The position numbers were made by a program, and so were the translations under genes. Positions 32,458-41,285 of a stretch of DNA of 64,000 bases are shown one piece after another. Location of the stretch: contig DJEU01000007.1 of the NCBI GenBank assembly GCA_002431395.1, positions 42,546 to 106,545 on the forward strand. Reading direction: 5' to 3'. The notes below the pieces were generated by a model that had not been told where the DNA came from, searched no databases, and saw nothing but the letters and a program-made list of their open reading frames with translations. The DNA is from Lachnoclostridium sp. UBA5890 (lineage in GTDB: Bacteria > Bacillota > Clostridia > Lachnospirales > Lachnospiraceae). The stretch's first letter is position 1. Each line of letters starts with the position of its first letter.

Positions 32458-33183
32458 ATGTACAAATGTAAAGATCGCGTGTCATACAGCCGAATTGACA
32501 CAGAAGGTAAATTAAAAGTATATGCTATCGTAAATGCCATGCAGGACTGCAGTCTGTTTCACAGCGAAGATGTAGGACTTTCTTGTATGGATCTGAAAAG
32601 TGAAGATGCACATGCCTGGCTTGTAAATTCCTGGGATATTGTGATCAAGCGTCGTCCGATTATGGGGGAAGTGTTTGAGGTATCGACATGGCCTTACAAG
32701 ATGAGAGGCGTATTTGGAATGCGTAATTTTGTGATGAAAACAGAAGAAGGCGAAACTCTTGCGTATGCAGATTCGCATTGGTTTTTCTTTGATCAGAAGT
32801 CGGGAACACCGGTAAAGCCGGAGCCGGAGGATTATGAAGCCTATGGGATGGAAGAGCCATATCCGATGGAATATAAACCAAGAAAGATCAAAATACCGGA
32901 AAATCTTGTATATTGTGACAGTATCACGGTGTGCGAGAATCATATGGATACCAATTCCCATATGAATAATGGAGAATACGTACGTCTGGCAGCCGACCAC
33001 CTGCCATTTGGGTTTGAAGTGGAAGAACTCCGTGTCGAATACCGACTGGCTGCGAAACTTGGCGACGAGGTACAATGTTATACCTGTGAACAGGAAGAGG
33101 GATTTTATGTCGTTATGACGGATAAAGAAAAATCCCCATTTGCGATTACCTGCTTTAAAGGCAGAATCGAAGAAAGGAAATAA
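32458..33183 (+). CDS. Acyl-ACP thioesterase
   Basis: A 241-aa protein with tandem hot-dog folds. The first has YSRIDTEGKLKVYAIVNAMQDCSLFHSEDVG, and the second has NHMDTNSHMNNGEYVRLAADHLPF with the Asn/His active-site region of the FatA/FatB-like bacterial thioesterases. It releases fatty acids from ACP and may help set membrane or product chain length. Start at ATG 32458 with GGAG ten nt upstream. Confidence 0.9.
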   Translation: MYKCKDRVSYSRIDTEGKLKVYAIVNAMQDCSLFHSEDVGLSCMDLKSEDAHAWLVNSWDIVIKRRPIMGEVFEVSTWPYKMRGVFGMRNFVMKTEEGETLAYADSHWFFFDQKSGTPVKPEPEDYEAYGMEEPYPMEYKPRKIKIPENLVYCDSITVCENHMDTNSHMNNGEYVRLAADHLPFGFEVEELRVEYRLAAKLGDEVQCYTCEQEEGFYVVMTDKEKSPFAITCFKGRIEERK

Positions 33184-33185
33184 TC

Positions 33186-34034
33186 TTGCAGACTATGGAA
33201 GAAAAAATACTCGGACGCATGTCGCGTCTGTATGTGACAAAAATGACGAAAAACGGAGTATACCTTGGTTCTTATGAATATCCGGAACTGAAAGTACTCC
33301 TGCCAAATAATCAGGTGCCGAAAGGAACAGAGCGCGGCGATATTTTTCAGGTGTTTCTGTATAAAGACTCGGAAGACCGTTTGATCGCGACGACGACAGA
33401 ACCTTATGTGCAGTTAGGACAGATGGCACGCCTGAAAGTAACCGATGTGACAGGAATCGGAGCATTTCTTGACTGGGGACTTGCGAAAGATCTGTTCCTG
33501 CCATTTAAAGAGCAGACACATCGTGTAAAGAAAGGCGAGCAGGTATTGGCAGCACTTTACATCGATAAGAGCAGCCGCCTATGTGCGACGATGCATATTT
33601 ATGATTATCTTCGCACCGATGGAGACTTTACCGAGGGCGATCATGTCGATGGAATGGTGTATGAGATTTTGGATTCGTTTGGTGCCTTTGTGGCAGTGGC
33701 AGATCAGTATTCTGCGTTGATCCCTCACAATGAGATGAATCGTGAACTTCATGTAGGAGACAATGTTCATGCCCGTATCAAAGAAATCCGGGAAGATGGA
33801 AAATTGACACTCAGTCTGCAGGAAAAACTGCCGGTTCAGATGGGAATGGATGCAGAAAGTATTCTTGCGAGATTAGAGGCAGAAGGTGGTTTTTTGCCAT
33901 TTCATGATAAAACGTCGCCGGAAATCATCAAGCGCGAATTTAAAATGAGTAAAAATGCCTATAAACGAGCAATCGGACGACTGATGAAAGAAAAGAAAAT
34001 AGAAATCCGATCCGATGGAATTAAGTTGATCTAG
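33186..34034 (+). CDS. CvfB-like S1 RNA-binding protein
   Basis: A 282-aa protein resembling CvfB/YitL. It has S1-like domains (DVTGIGAFLDWGLAKDLFLPFKEQ near 80-105; DHVDGMVYEILDSFGAFVAVADQYSALIP near 150-180) and a C-terminal winged helix (KREFKMSKNAYKRAIGRLMKEKKIEI). CvfB influences virulence gene expression in Staphylococcus by RNA binding. I take TTG 33186 as start because AAAGGA lies 7 nt before it; ATG 33195 is 16 nt away. Confidence 0.88.
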   Translation: MQTMEEKILGRMSRLYVTKMTKNGVYLGSYEYPELKVLLPNNQVPKGTERGDIFQVFLYKDSEDRLIATTTEPYVQLGQMARLKVTDVTGIGAFLDWGLAKDLFLPFKEQTHRVKKGEQVLAALYIDKSSRLCATMHIYDYLRTDGDFTEGDHVDGMVYEILDSFGAFVAVADQYSALIPHNEMNRELHVGDNVHARIKEIREDGKLTLSLQEKLPVQMGMDAESILARLEAEGGFLPFHDKTSPEIIKREFKMSKNAYKRAIGRLMKEKKIEIRSDGIKLI

Positions 34035-34044
34035 TTTTGAAACA

Positions 34045-36462
34045 CTAGTCCGGAGAGAAATCCGGATTTTCCCAAAAGGAATGGAGGATATCTTTCATTC
34101 CTTTTTTATTTGTAATCTTGTAAGGTACCCATTCTTTTGGAAATAAATGAGAATAACTATTGCCGGCAAAGCGTTCATCTAAGAGCAGGATGACACCGCG
34201 GTCGGAAGAAGTACGGATCACGCGGCCGCCCGCCTGAAAAACCTTGTTGATGCCGGGATACAGGTAGGCATAGTCAAAGCCGTGTCCATTTTTTTCGTCG
34301 TAATATTGTTTAAATAATTCGCGTTCTTCGCAAACCTGCGGAAGGCCGGTTCCCACGATCGCAGTACCGATCAGACGGTCATCTTTCAGATCAATGCCTT
34401 CGCTGAAAATGCCCCCCATAACACAGAGGCCTACAAGCGTGTAGTCATTTTCGGCATCAAAAGTAGCCAGAAATTCTTCCTTTTCTGATTCTGACATATT
34501 TTGACATTGTTCGATGATTTGTGTCTGCTCTGGGAGATGAAGCTGGTCTTTTACCTGGCGTAAAAAGGCGTAGGAAGGGAAGAAAATGATATAATTTCCC
34601 TGCTTTGCCTGCACAAATTCCTCGATGTAGCCGGCGATACGGCGGTATTCTGCGAGAGAACGCCGTGTGTATTTGCTGGTGACATCATTGGCGATCACGA
34701 TGCGCCGCTGGTCCGGCGTAAACGAAGATTTGGCATAGACGGCATAGTCTTCTTCAGTCGTCGAAAGTTGCTCCATGTAATAGCGGATCGGCAGCAGGGT
34801 GGCAGAGAAAAAGACCGTACTGCGCGCCTGTTCTTCGGCGTCACTGAGTCGCGTCGAAGGATCCATACATTGCAGCTTGATGCGGAAATTTCCGGATTCC
34901 TCATAATCGGTGTAAATGCGGTATTTTTCATCTTTGGTGTCGTTCATATTGAGAAAATGCCGGACGGCAAAAAATAAGTTCAAAATCGTTTCGCGCTCGG
35001 GAAGTTCCTTCACTTCTTTTGTCAAAAGTTCAAAACTGTTTACGACGCGCAGCAACTGGAATTCAAAAGAAGAAATGTCCTCCAGAAGCTCAAAATGATC
35101 GCAGGCATGCTTCCATTCAAGCATGGTTTTATTGCACCGGTCCAGCGAAGCGGCAAAAATCTTAAATAAATATTTTACTTCGGATGGATAATTTTTGGTG
35201 GATTCCTCATTTATAATACGTTTTACTTTCAAAAAATCTTCTTTTACGAGCACGGCGCTGTACATTTCTCTGGCACGCTCCACGAGATTATGGGCTTCAT
35301 CAATCAAAAAGGCAAAATTTCCTTTCTTCTCTTCCGAAAAGAACCGCCGCAGATAGACATTGGGGTCAAAAGCATAATTGTAATCGCAGATAATGCTGTC
35401 CGCAAAAAGAGCCGCATCGAGGCACATTTCGAACGGGCAGACATTGTGTTTTTCGGCATACGAAAGAATGGTATCCCGATTCATGTCGTTTTCATGGATC
35501 AGCATATCGTAAACACAGTCATTGACGCGGTCATAATGCCCCTTGGCATAAGGACAGGAGGCAGGATTACAATCCGGGCTGCCTTCCAGAAAGCACATTT
35601 TTTCCTTTGCCGTGATCGTAAGAAATTTAAAATGCAGCGACTGCTCTGACAAAAGTTGGAAACATTCCTGCGCGACCGTTCTCGTGATCGTTTTGGCAGT
35701 CAGATAAAAAAGGCGGTCGATCAGCCCTTCGCCCATTGCTTTCACCGACGGAAATACCGTGGAAATGGTCTTTCCGACCCCGGTGGGAGCCTGTATAAAA
35801 ATTTTCTTTTTGTGCTCAATTGTTTTATATACGCAGGCGGCAAGTTCTTTCTGGCCGTCGCGGTATGGGAATGGGAACGTAAGCGACTGAATCGAAGCAT
35901 TTCGTTTTTTCTGCCAGTCAAATTCGTAGCGTGCCCATGGGGTATACAAGTCGACCAGATCCTGAAACCACGCGCGGATCTCTTCACTGCGGTAGGTTAC
36001 CGGAAAACGGCGGATCTCCTCGCTCTCCAGATGGCAGTACGTCACCTGAACGGTGATAAATGCCGGATTTTCGGCTTCGCAGATCATATAGGCATAGCAC
36101 ATTGCCTGCGCTTTATGCACCAAAAGAGGTTCTTTTAACTGATGGATGTCCATAAAAACACCTTTAATCTCATCGACAAGAATTTCCGAGTCGTCGCGGA
36201 AGATGCCGTCAGCACGTCCCTCAATTTTCAAATCAAATTCTTCACCGGTTTCCTCGCTCTGCATTGTGACGTACGTAAATAAAGGAACCTCTGCCTGATA
36301 GCCGATTCCCATACTTTTTTGTATTTTTTTGTGAATTTTATTACCGAGCTGCATTGCCTCCGGATTCCGGGTGCCAAGACCGGTCGAATTGATATCTCCT
36401 TCGCGAAAAATAAATTCCACCAGATTTCGCACGGAAATTTTTAATTCTCTGCGTTCCGCCAT
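34045..36462 (-). CDS. DinG/XPD-type ATP-dependent DNA helicase with Cas4-like nuclease domain
   Basis: An 805-aa helicase. The N-terminal ~170 residues look like a PD-(D/E)XK (Cas4-like) domain (KIEGRADGIFRD, ILVDEIKGV). The helicase has Walker A IQAPTGVGKTISTVFP (~220), four Cys spaced for a 4Fe-4S cluster (CFLEGSPDCNPASCPYAKG then CVYDML), DEAH in FLIDEAHNLVERA, and motif VI in FQAGGRVIRTSSDRG. It is presumed to act 5'-to-3' in repair. Start at 36462 behind AAAGAGGT. The longer reading has no site and crosses the promoter. Confidence 0.93.
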   Translation of the reverse strand: MAERRELKISVRNLVEFIFREGDINSTGLGTRNPEAMQLGNKIHKKIQKSMGIGYQAEVPLFTYVTMQSEETGEEFDLKIEGRADGIFRDDSEILVDEIKGVFMDIHQLKEPLLVHKAQAMCYAYMICEAENPAFITVQVTYCHLESEEIRRFPVTYRSEEIRAWFQDLVDLYTPWARYEFDWQKKRNASIQSLTFPFPYRDGQKELAACVYKTIEHKKKIFIQAPTGVGKTISTVFPSVKAMGEGLIDRLFYLTAKTITRTVAQECFQLLSEQSLHFKFLTITAKEKMCFLEGSPDCNPASCPYAKGHYDRVNDCVYDMLIHENDMNRDTILSYAEKHNVCPFEMCLDAALFADSIICDYNYAFDPNVYLRRFFSEEKKGNFAFLIDEAHNLVERAREMYSAVLVKEDFLKVKRIINEESTKNYPSEVKYLFKIFAASLDRCNKTMLEWKHACDHFELLEDISSFEFQLLRVVNSFELLTKEVKELPERETILNLFFAVRHFLNMNDTKDEKYRIYTDYEESGNFRIKLQCMDPSTRLSDAEEQARSTVFFSATLLPIRYYMEQLSTTEEDYAVYAKSSFTPDQRRIVIANDVTSKYTRRSLAEYRRIAGYIEEFVQAKQGNYIIFFPSYAFLRQVKDQLHLPEQTQIIEQCQNMSESEKEEFLATFDAENDYTLVGLCVMGGIFSEGIDLKDDRLIGTAIVGTGLPQVCEERELFKQYYDEKNGHGFDYAYLYPGINKVFQAGGRVIRTSSDRGVILLLDERFAGNSYSHLFPKEWVPYKITNKKGMKDILHSFWENPDFSPD
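34049..34110 (+). terminator. Two tandem terminators inside the convergent helicase gene end
   Basis: TCCGGA/TCCGGA with TTTT (34049-34070), then AAGGAATG/CATTCCTT with TTTTTT (about 34077-34110). Both point rightward for the cvfB operon, and both lie within the last codons of the leftward helicase. Confidence 0.65.
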
Positions 36463-36486
36463 AAAAAGACCTCTTTTATCATTCTT

Positions 36487-36498
36487 CTGAATAGTTAA
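36487..36498. repeat. Half-element of the GTAACTATTCAG repeat family
   Basis: CTGAATAGTTAA matches the right terminus of the 135-329 element; its likely partner in opposite orientation is at 37590. Confidence 0.4.
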
Positions 36499-36502
36499 TT
36501 TT

Positions 36503-36531
36503 AGTATAGCAAAAAGGGGAGCATTTGGCAA
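36503..36531 (-). promoter_or_regulatory. Promoter of the helicase gene
   Basis: Minus strand TTGCCA (36531-36526), 17-bp spacer, TATACT (36508-36503) with extended TG. Confidence 0.65.
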
Positions 36532-36540
36532 TCGGCAGAT

Positions 36541-36676
36541 ATGAGAAAAAGGCCACAATGTGACCTTTTTCTGGGGAATAGAGAACTAAACTATATATAG
36601 GCAATCATTAGGTTATCCCAATGATAACGGCAATAAAAAATGGCAACTCGCCTAAGGCGAATCACCATTGATTCAT
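36541..36676 (-). ncRNA. Candidate structured small RNA
   Basis: Behind a strong minus-strand promoter the sequence folds into hairpins ATGG...CGCC-TTA-GGCG...CCAT and GTTATC-ATTGG-GATAAC, enclosed by AATCA/TGATT and a flanking ACTATATATA/TATATATAGT palindrome (36589-36686). It ends with a long terminator, AGAAAAAGG-CAC/GTG-CCTTTTTCT (36544-36572). There is no ORF. It lies between the YhfC and helicase genes, the latter having its own promoter beyond the terminator. Confidence 0.5.
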
Positions 36677-36680
36677 ATAT

Positions 36681-36709
36681 ATAGTATCGCAAAACGACAC
36701 AGTTGTCAA
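36681..36709 (-). promoter_or_regulatory. Orphan promoter for the candidate RNA
   Basis: Minus strand TTGACA (36709-36704), 17-bp spacer, TACTAT (36686-36681). Its -35 overlaps the stop codon of the YhfC-type gene. Confidence 0.7.
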
Positions 36710-37557
36710 GATTTTTTTGAAGCGATTGTGCCATCGTCGCTGATCTGATGATAAATGCGGTAGACATAAGCCGCTACGATCACACAGATCGCGCCGGTGA
36801 TCAGCAGGTTAAATGTCAGATTCAAAAGCTCCATATTGTTCAGGTAAGATGGCATGTACGCGATGATGTGAAGCAGGATCGCGATTGGGAACATTGGTTT
36901 GAGCTTCTGGTTATTGACCGCCATGAAGACAAGGATCGTCAGAGCAATCTGCAGTGCAAGCAGGAAGACGCGTTCGATGCCGTAAGCGACGTATTCGCTT
37001 GTCGGAATCGCCATCAGGGCCGCGAGATTATTTTTCTGCTCCACCAGTTTTTCCCCGGTGATGCCGAGTTTGTTGAAATATTCATCGACACCAAGTGAGT
37101 TTACCAGCAATGCCAGTACAAAATTTCCCATAAAAAGGGAACTTCCGTAAGCAAGTGCTTCCAGACCGCCGTGACCGAGACCGAAAAGCAGAGCATTTTG
37201 CTTGTCCGGATTTTTTTTCATCATATACTTTAATCCGATAAATTTACCGGTTTCTTCGACAATGCCGGCAAGTACAGCACCATATACTGCATAATATACC
37301 GGGTGAATGCTTCGGTTTAATACGGAAGAAAGCGATAGGCCGCCCAGCAGAAGGATGTTGATCAGTCCGCTTACGCCAAAGGCAAACAGTGCATAAAAAA
37401 GAAGTCCTTTCAAAAAGGATGTGATCTTTGCACCGGTTTTCGTTTTCATATACGCAAGTGCGATAAAAGGTATACCCATGCATACCAAAGCGACGATGAC
37501 CATTCCCATCATGGAATTTTTTGAGAAGGCAGTCGCCATAAGAACCATTTTCGTCAT
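36706..37557 (-). CDS. YhfC-family putative intramembrane glutamic protease
   Basis: A 283-aa membrane protein with about eight helices. Family motifs are VEETGKFIGLKYMM (~100), the likely catalytic Glu-Glu pair; LLFGLGHGGLEALAYG (~125); and LLHIIAYMPSYL (~230). YhfC/PrsW-type proteins are putative intramembrane proteases; the substrate is unknown. Start at 37557 because GGAG lies 7 nt upstream; ATG 37569 has none. Confidence 0.82.
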   Translation of the reverse strand: MTKMVLMATAFSKNSMMGMVIVALVCMGIPFIALAYMKTKTGAKITSFLKGLLFYALFAFGVSGLINILLLGGLSLSSVLNRSIHPVYYAVYGAVLAGIVEETGKFIGLKYMMKKNPDKQNALLFGLGHGGLEALAYGSSLFMGNFVLALLVNSLGVDEYFNKLGITGEKLVEQKNNLAALMAIPTSEYVAYGIERVFLLALQIALTILVFMAVNNQKLKPMFPIAILLHIIAYMPSYLNNMELLNLTFNLLITGAICVIVAAYVYRIYHQISDDGTIASKKS

Positions 37558-37589
37558 AGGAATCTCCATTTCTGTATGTAGTATGTAAT

Positions 37590-37632
37590 GTAACTATTCA
37601 GGCTCCCCCACCGCAATCCTAAATCGTTACGT
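37590..37632. repeat. Short copy of the GTAACTATTCAG repeat
   Basis: GTAACTATTCAGGCTC followed by CCCCCAC resembles the left end of the 135-329 element. AATCGTTAC near 37622 makes an imperfect inverted partner of GTAACTATT. Confidence 0.4.
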
Positions 37633-37660
37633 TTGTATAATAATATAACACGACTTCCTA

Positions 37661-37688
37661 TTGAAAAACAAGAGAAAAATGGTATACT
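37661..37688 (+). promoter_or_regulatory. Promoter of the decarboxylase-holB cluster
   Basis: TTGAAA (37661-37666), 16-bp spacer, TATACT (37683-37688). Confidence 0.6.
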
Positions 37689-37718
37689 TAAAGAAATACT
37701 ACGAGAAAGGGGAATGAC

Positions 37719-39131
37719 ATGTCAAATCACTTTTTTACTACATTATCCAAATATTGTAAGCGAGACATCGTGCCGATGCATATGCCGGGGCACAAAAGAA
37801 ATCCGCTGTGTACGATGCCAGATCCCTATTCTCTTGATGTGACAGAGGTTCCGGGGGTGGATGATCTGCATCATCCGGAGGAAATGATCCGCGACTTGAT
37901 GGACGATCTGACCCAATGGTACGATTCGAAACAGACCTATCTTTTGGTCAATGGAAGTACGTGCGGGATTTTGGTGGCGATTACGGCGTGCTGTTATACG
38001 GGGGACAAGATTTTGGTGGCGAGAAACTGTCATAAATCGGTTTATAATGCGATCAAACTTCTTGGACTTCGACCGGTTTATGTGTATCCGCGTCGGCTCG
38101 AAGGGACGCTGGGAGAACTGGGAATTGCCGGCGAGATCGAAGTTTCAGAGATTCGCCGTCAGTTAAAAGAAAATCCGGATGTCAAATGTGTGATGATCAC
38201 ATCGCCGACGTATGAGGGGATTGTTTCGGACATTGCAGGCATCGCAGCGGCGGTACATGAGAAAAATATTCCACTTATTGTGGATGAAGCACATGGGGCA
38301 CATTTTAACTGGCTTCCGTCCTTTCCGGAAACCGCGGTGCGGCAGGGGGCAGACCTTGTGATTGAAAGTCTTCACAAAACCCTGCCGGCATTTACACAGA
38401 CGGCGGTGCTCCATCAGACGGGAAACCGCATTGACGAAGAACGGCTGCAGTGGGCGCTTCAGACCTACCAGTCGAGCAGTCCGTCGTACCTTTTGATGGC
38501 ATCGATCGCAAAGTGCTTTGAATATGTGCAGACGGAAGATTCCTTTTCTGCAGAACATTTTGTCAAAAATCTGAATGATTTTTATAAAAAAACAGAGAAC
38601 TTACAAAAATTGGAAGTTGCGCGCTGCGAGAAGATGGATTTGTCGAAAATTGTCATCAGTACCGCTCGTACGGAACTTACCGGGCAGCAGCTGGAAGAAA
38701 TTCTTCTGGAGCGTTACGGAGTTCAATTGGAAATGAGCTGTGGTAATTATGCGCTGGGGATGGCGACAATCTGCGATACGGCGGAACATTTTAACCGTTT
38801 TGCGGAGGCATTGTGTGATCTTGACCGGTCCTTATCGTATGCGGAAAAAGGTGCGAAAAAGACCTTTACGTACAAGATAAAACCGCCGGAGCAGCGGATG
38901 TACAGTCATGAGGCAGAGCGGCTTCCGAAAAAAGAGATTCTGCTTGCAGAGGCGGCAGGTCAGACTGCGGCGAAGGACGTGTATTTGTACCCGCCGGGAG
39001 TACCGTTTGCGGTCGCCGGTGAAATATTTTCGCAGGAAATGGTTGACGTGCTTTTGGACGGACAAAGATCCGGTTATGAAGTGCGTGGAGTTGAAAACGG
39101 CAGAGTGTTTGTATGCCAAGAGATAAAATAA
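37719..39131 (+). CDS. PLP-dependent Orn/Lys/Arg decarboxylase family protein (YaaO-like)
   Basis: A 470-aa fold-type I PLP enzyme. It opens with VPMHMPGHKRNP and DVTEVPGVDDLHHPE, as in SpeA/Cad-type decarboxylases. The PLP lysine is in VIESLHKTLPAFTQTAVLH (~220), and the conserved C-terminal YPPGVPFAVAGE follows at ~415. It probably makes a polyamine precursor; arginine or lysine cannot be distinguished. In B. subtilis the homologue yaaO likewise precedes tmk and holB. The true start is ATG 37719, behind AAAGGGG. Confidence 0.92.
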   Translation: MSNHFFTTLSKYCKRDIVPMHMPGHKRNPLCTMPDPYSLDVTEVPGVDDLHHPEEMIRDLMDDLTQWYDSKQTYLLVNGSTCGILVAITACCYTGDKILVARNCHKSVYNAIKLLGLRPVYVYPRRLEGTLGELGIAGEIEVSEIRRQLKENPDVKCVMITSPTYEGIVSDIAGIAAAVHEKNIPLIVDEAHGAHFNWLPSFPETAVRQGADLVIESLHKTLPAFTQTAVLHQTGNRIDEERLQWALQTYQSSSPSYLLMASIAKCFEYVQTEDSFSAEHFVKNLNDFYKKTENLQKLEVARCEKMDLSKIVISTARTELTGQQLEEILLERYGVQLEMSCGNYALGMATICDTAEHFNRFAEALCDLDRSLSYAEKGAKKTFTYKIKPPEQRMYSHEAERLPKKEILLAEAAGQTAAKDVYLYPPGVPFAVAGEIFSQEMVDVLLDGQRSGYEVRGVENGRVFVCQEIK

Positions 39132-39148
39132 GATTTGGAGGGATGGCA

Positions 39149-39733
39149 ATGGGTAAATTATTTGTTATTATGGGGAAGAGTGCGACAGGAAAAGATTCGC
39201 TGTATCAGAGAATCGTGGAGGATTTCCCAGAACTGCGGGAAGTAGTGACATATACGACGCGTCCGATCCGCGCCGGGGAAACTTATGGTAAAGAGTATTT
39301 TTTTGTCAGTGAAGAAGAAATGCACGAGATGCAGGAAGACGATAAGATCATTGAATGCCGTGTGTATCAGACAGTGCATGGTCCATGGTATTATTTTACT
39401 GCCAACGACGGACAGATTGATCTGGAAAAAGGAAATTATATCCTTATTACGACATTGGAAGGATACCGCAAACTGGAGACATTTTTTGGTATCGAGCAGG
39501 TCGTTCCGATTTACATTGAAGTCGATGATTTTGAACGTATCGAGCGGGCATTGAAACGCGAAAAAGAGCAGAATACGCCGTGCGTGGCAGAACTGTGCCG
39601 CCGTTTTCTTGCAGATGAAGAGGATTTTTCAGAGGAAAAACTTGACGAGACGGGCATTGACATCCGTGTGCAGAACGACAATTTCGAAGAGGCGCTTGCT
39701 CATATCGAAACGATGATCCAGCATCACGTGTGA
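39149..39733 (+). CDS. Guanylate-kinase-like nucleotide kinase
   Basis: A 194-aa P-loop kinase with GKSATGKDSLYQRI (~8-20) and TYTTRPIRAGETYGKEYFFVSEEEM (~35-60), typical of guanylate kinases. It occupies the position of tmk in the B. subtilis holB cluster, so it could be a GMP kinase paralogue or a recruited substitute. ATG 39149 is chosen because GGAGG is 7 nt upstream. It follows the decarboxylase closely. Confidence 0.85.
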   Translation: MGKLFVIMGKSATGKDSLYQRIVEDFPELREVVTYTTRPIRAGETYGKEYFFVSEEEMHEMQEDDKIIECRVYQTVHGPWYYFTANDGQIDLEKGNYILITTLEGYRKLETFFGIEQVVPIYIEVDDFERIERALKREKEQNTPCVAELCRRFLADEEDFSEEKLDETGIDIRVQNDNFEEALAHIETMIQHHV

Positions 39734-39814
39734 TTTTTATAGTTGCAACACCGGCGAATTTCATGGTATACTTAAAGAATGGAATGGATTACATTTTGAG
39801 GGAGGTGTGAAAGG

Positions 39815-40255
39815 ATGGAAATTAAAGTAGATCCGATGCAGCAGACCGTGGCGGCAACGACGACAAGACAGACGCAGAATACGGGAGAAGATTTTAAATT
39901 CACGCTGATGAGTTCTCTGGAAGAAGAGGGGCTGCAGGCACGCCTTTCACTCATGATGGAAGACATTACGATGCAGGGGAAAAAACTTGGCAAGCATATG
40001 GATGTGCGTGATATGCGCCAGTACCGGAAACTGATCCAGGAATTTATGAACGAGATCGTAAACCGTTCACACAAATTCAGCCGTGAAAATTTCCTTGACC
40101 GGAGAGGGCGGCACCGCGTGTATGGCATGATCAAACGTGTCAATGTGGCATTGGATGAGCTCGCGGGAGAACTGATCAAAGAAGAAAAAGACCACCTCGG
40201 GATTCTCGCAAAGATTGACGAGATACGGGGGATGCTGTTAGATATACTGACATGA
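39815..40255 (+). CDS. YaaR family (DUF327) protein
   Basis: A 146-aa helical protein: DFKFTLMSSLEEEGLQARLSLMMEDI, DVRDMRQYRKLIQEFMNEIVNRSHKF and DRRGRHRVYGMIKRVNVALDELAGEL match DUF327. Function unknown, conserved next to holB. GGAGGTG precedes the ATG. Confidence 0.9.
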   Translation: MEIKVDPMQQTVAATTTRQTQNTGEDFKFTLMSSLEEEGLQARLSLMMEDITMQGKKLGKHMDVRDMRQYRKLIQEFMNEIVNRSHKFSRENFLDRRGRHRVYGMIKRVNVALDELAGELIKEEKDHLGILAKIDEIRGMLLDILT

Positions 40256-40262
40256 GGAAAGG

Positions 40263-41261
40263 ATGGTGGTACCTATGTTTTTATTTTCAGAAATAATGGG
40301 ACATGAAGATATAAAAGAACATTTGCAGATGGCGATCCGCGAAGATAAGCCGTTTCATGCCTATATTTTCCAGGGCGAAGTGGGATGCGGCAAAGAGACG
40401 ATGGCGAGAACGTTTGCGGCAGGACTTCAATGTACGGCAGAGCAGGAGGTGCGGCCATGTGGAAAATGTCCGTCCTGCAAACAGATTGATTCCGGAAATC
40501 AGCCCGATGTGATATGGGTAACGAGAGAATTGTCAAGCATCGGTGTGGACGATGTGCGTGAAAAGATCAATTCCGAGATGGCAATCAAACCATTTTCCAG
40601 TCCCTACAAAATATTTATCGTTCCGGAAGCCGAGAGAATGACCGAAGCGGCGCAGAATGCTCTTTTGAAAACGATCGAGGAGCCGCCGGAATACGGAATC
40701 ATCATTTTGCTCACGAGTAATATGAGTGCGATTCTGCCGACCATTCAGTCGAGATGCCTGACATTGGAATTTCGACCGCTCACGACGGCAGCGATTGAAA
40801 AATATCTGATCGACAATTACCACGTGGTAGACTACCGCGCGCGGACGAGTGCCATATTTGCACAGGGAAATCTTGGAAAAGCAATCCGCTACATCGAATC
40901 CGAAGATTTTGAAGAGAAAAAAAATCAGGTATTGTATTTGTTAAAAAATGTAAGAAATATGACCGTTTCGGAAATGCTTGAAAAAATAAAGGAGATCGGG
41001 GAAGATAAGGACAATATCAAGGATTATATTGACCTCATGGTTCTCTGGTACCGCGATGTGCTTTTATTTAAGGCGACAAAAAATATGAATCAGCTGGTAT
41101 TCCAAAGCGAATTCCGCGCGATATCCGAAGAGGCAAACCAGCGTGATTATGAGAAAATCGAAGAGATATTAAGTGCTTTTGACAAAGCGAAACTTCGCCT
41201 CAAAGCCAATGTAAACTTTGAAGTGGCGATGGAGCTTATGCTTTGTACGATGAAGCAGTAA
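40263..41261 (+). CDS. holB: DNA polymerase III delta' subunit
   Basis: A 332-aa clamp-loader subunit. The degenerate P-loop FQGEVGCGKETMARTFA (~35-50), the zinc module CGKCPSCKQID (~62-72) and the sensor region NALLKTIEEPPEYGIIILLTSN (~130-150) are typical. It works with DnaX and HolA to load the sliding clamp. The context (yaaR upstream, ricT downstream) matches the Firmicute cluster. Confidence 0.93.
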   Translation: MVVPMFLFSEIMGHEDIKEHLQMAIREDKPFHAYIFQGEVGCGKETMARTFAAGLQCTAEQEVRPCGKCPSCKQIDSGNQPDVIWVTRELSSIGVDDVREKINSEMAIKPFSSPYKIFIVPEAERMTEAAQNALLKTIEEPPEYGIIILLTSNMSAILPTIQSRCLTLEFRPLTTAAIEKYLIDNYHVVDYRARTSAIFAQGNLGKAIRYIESEDFEEKKNQVLYLLKNVRNMTVSEMLEKIKEIGEDKDNIKDYIDLMVLWYRDVLLFKATKNMNQLVFQSEFRAISEEANQRDYEKIEEILSAFDKAKLRLKANVNFEVAMELMLCTMKQ

Positions 41262-41285
41262 GAATAGATAAAGCGAGGTAAAAAA

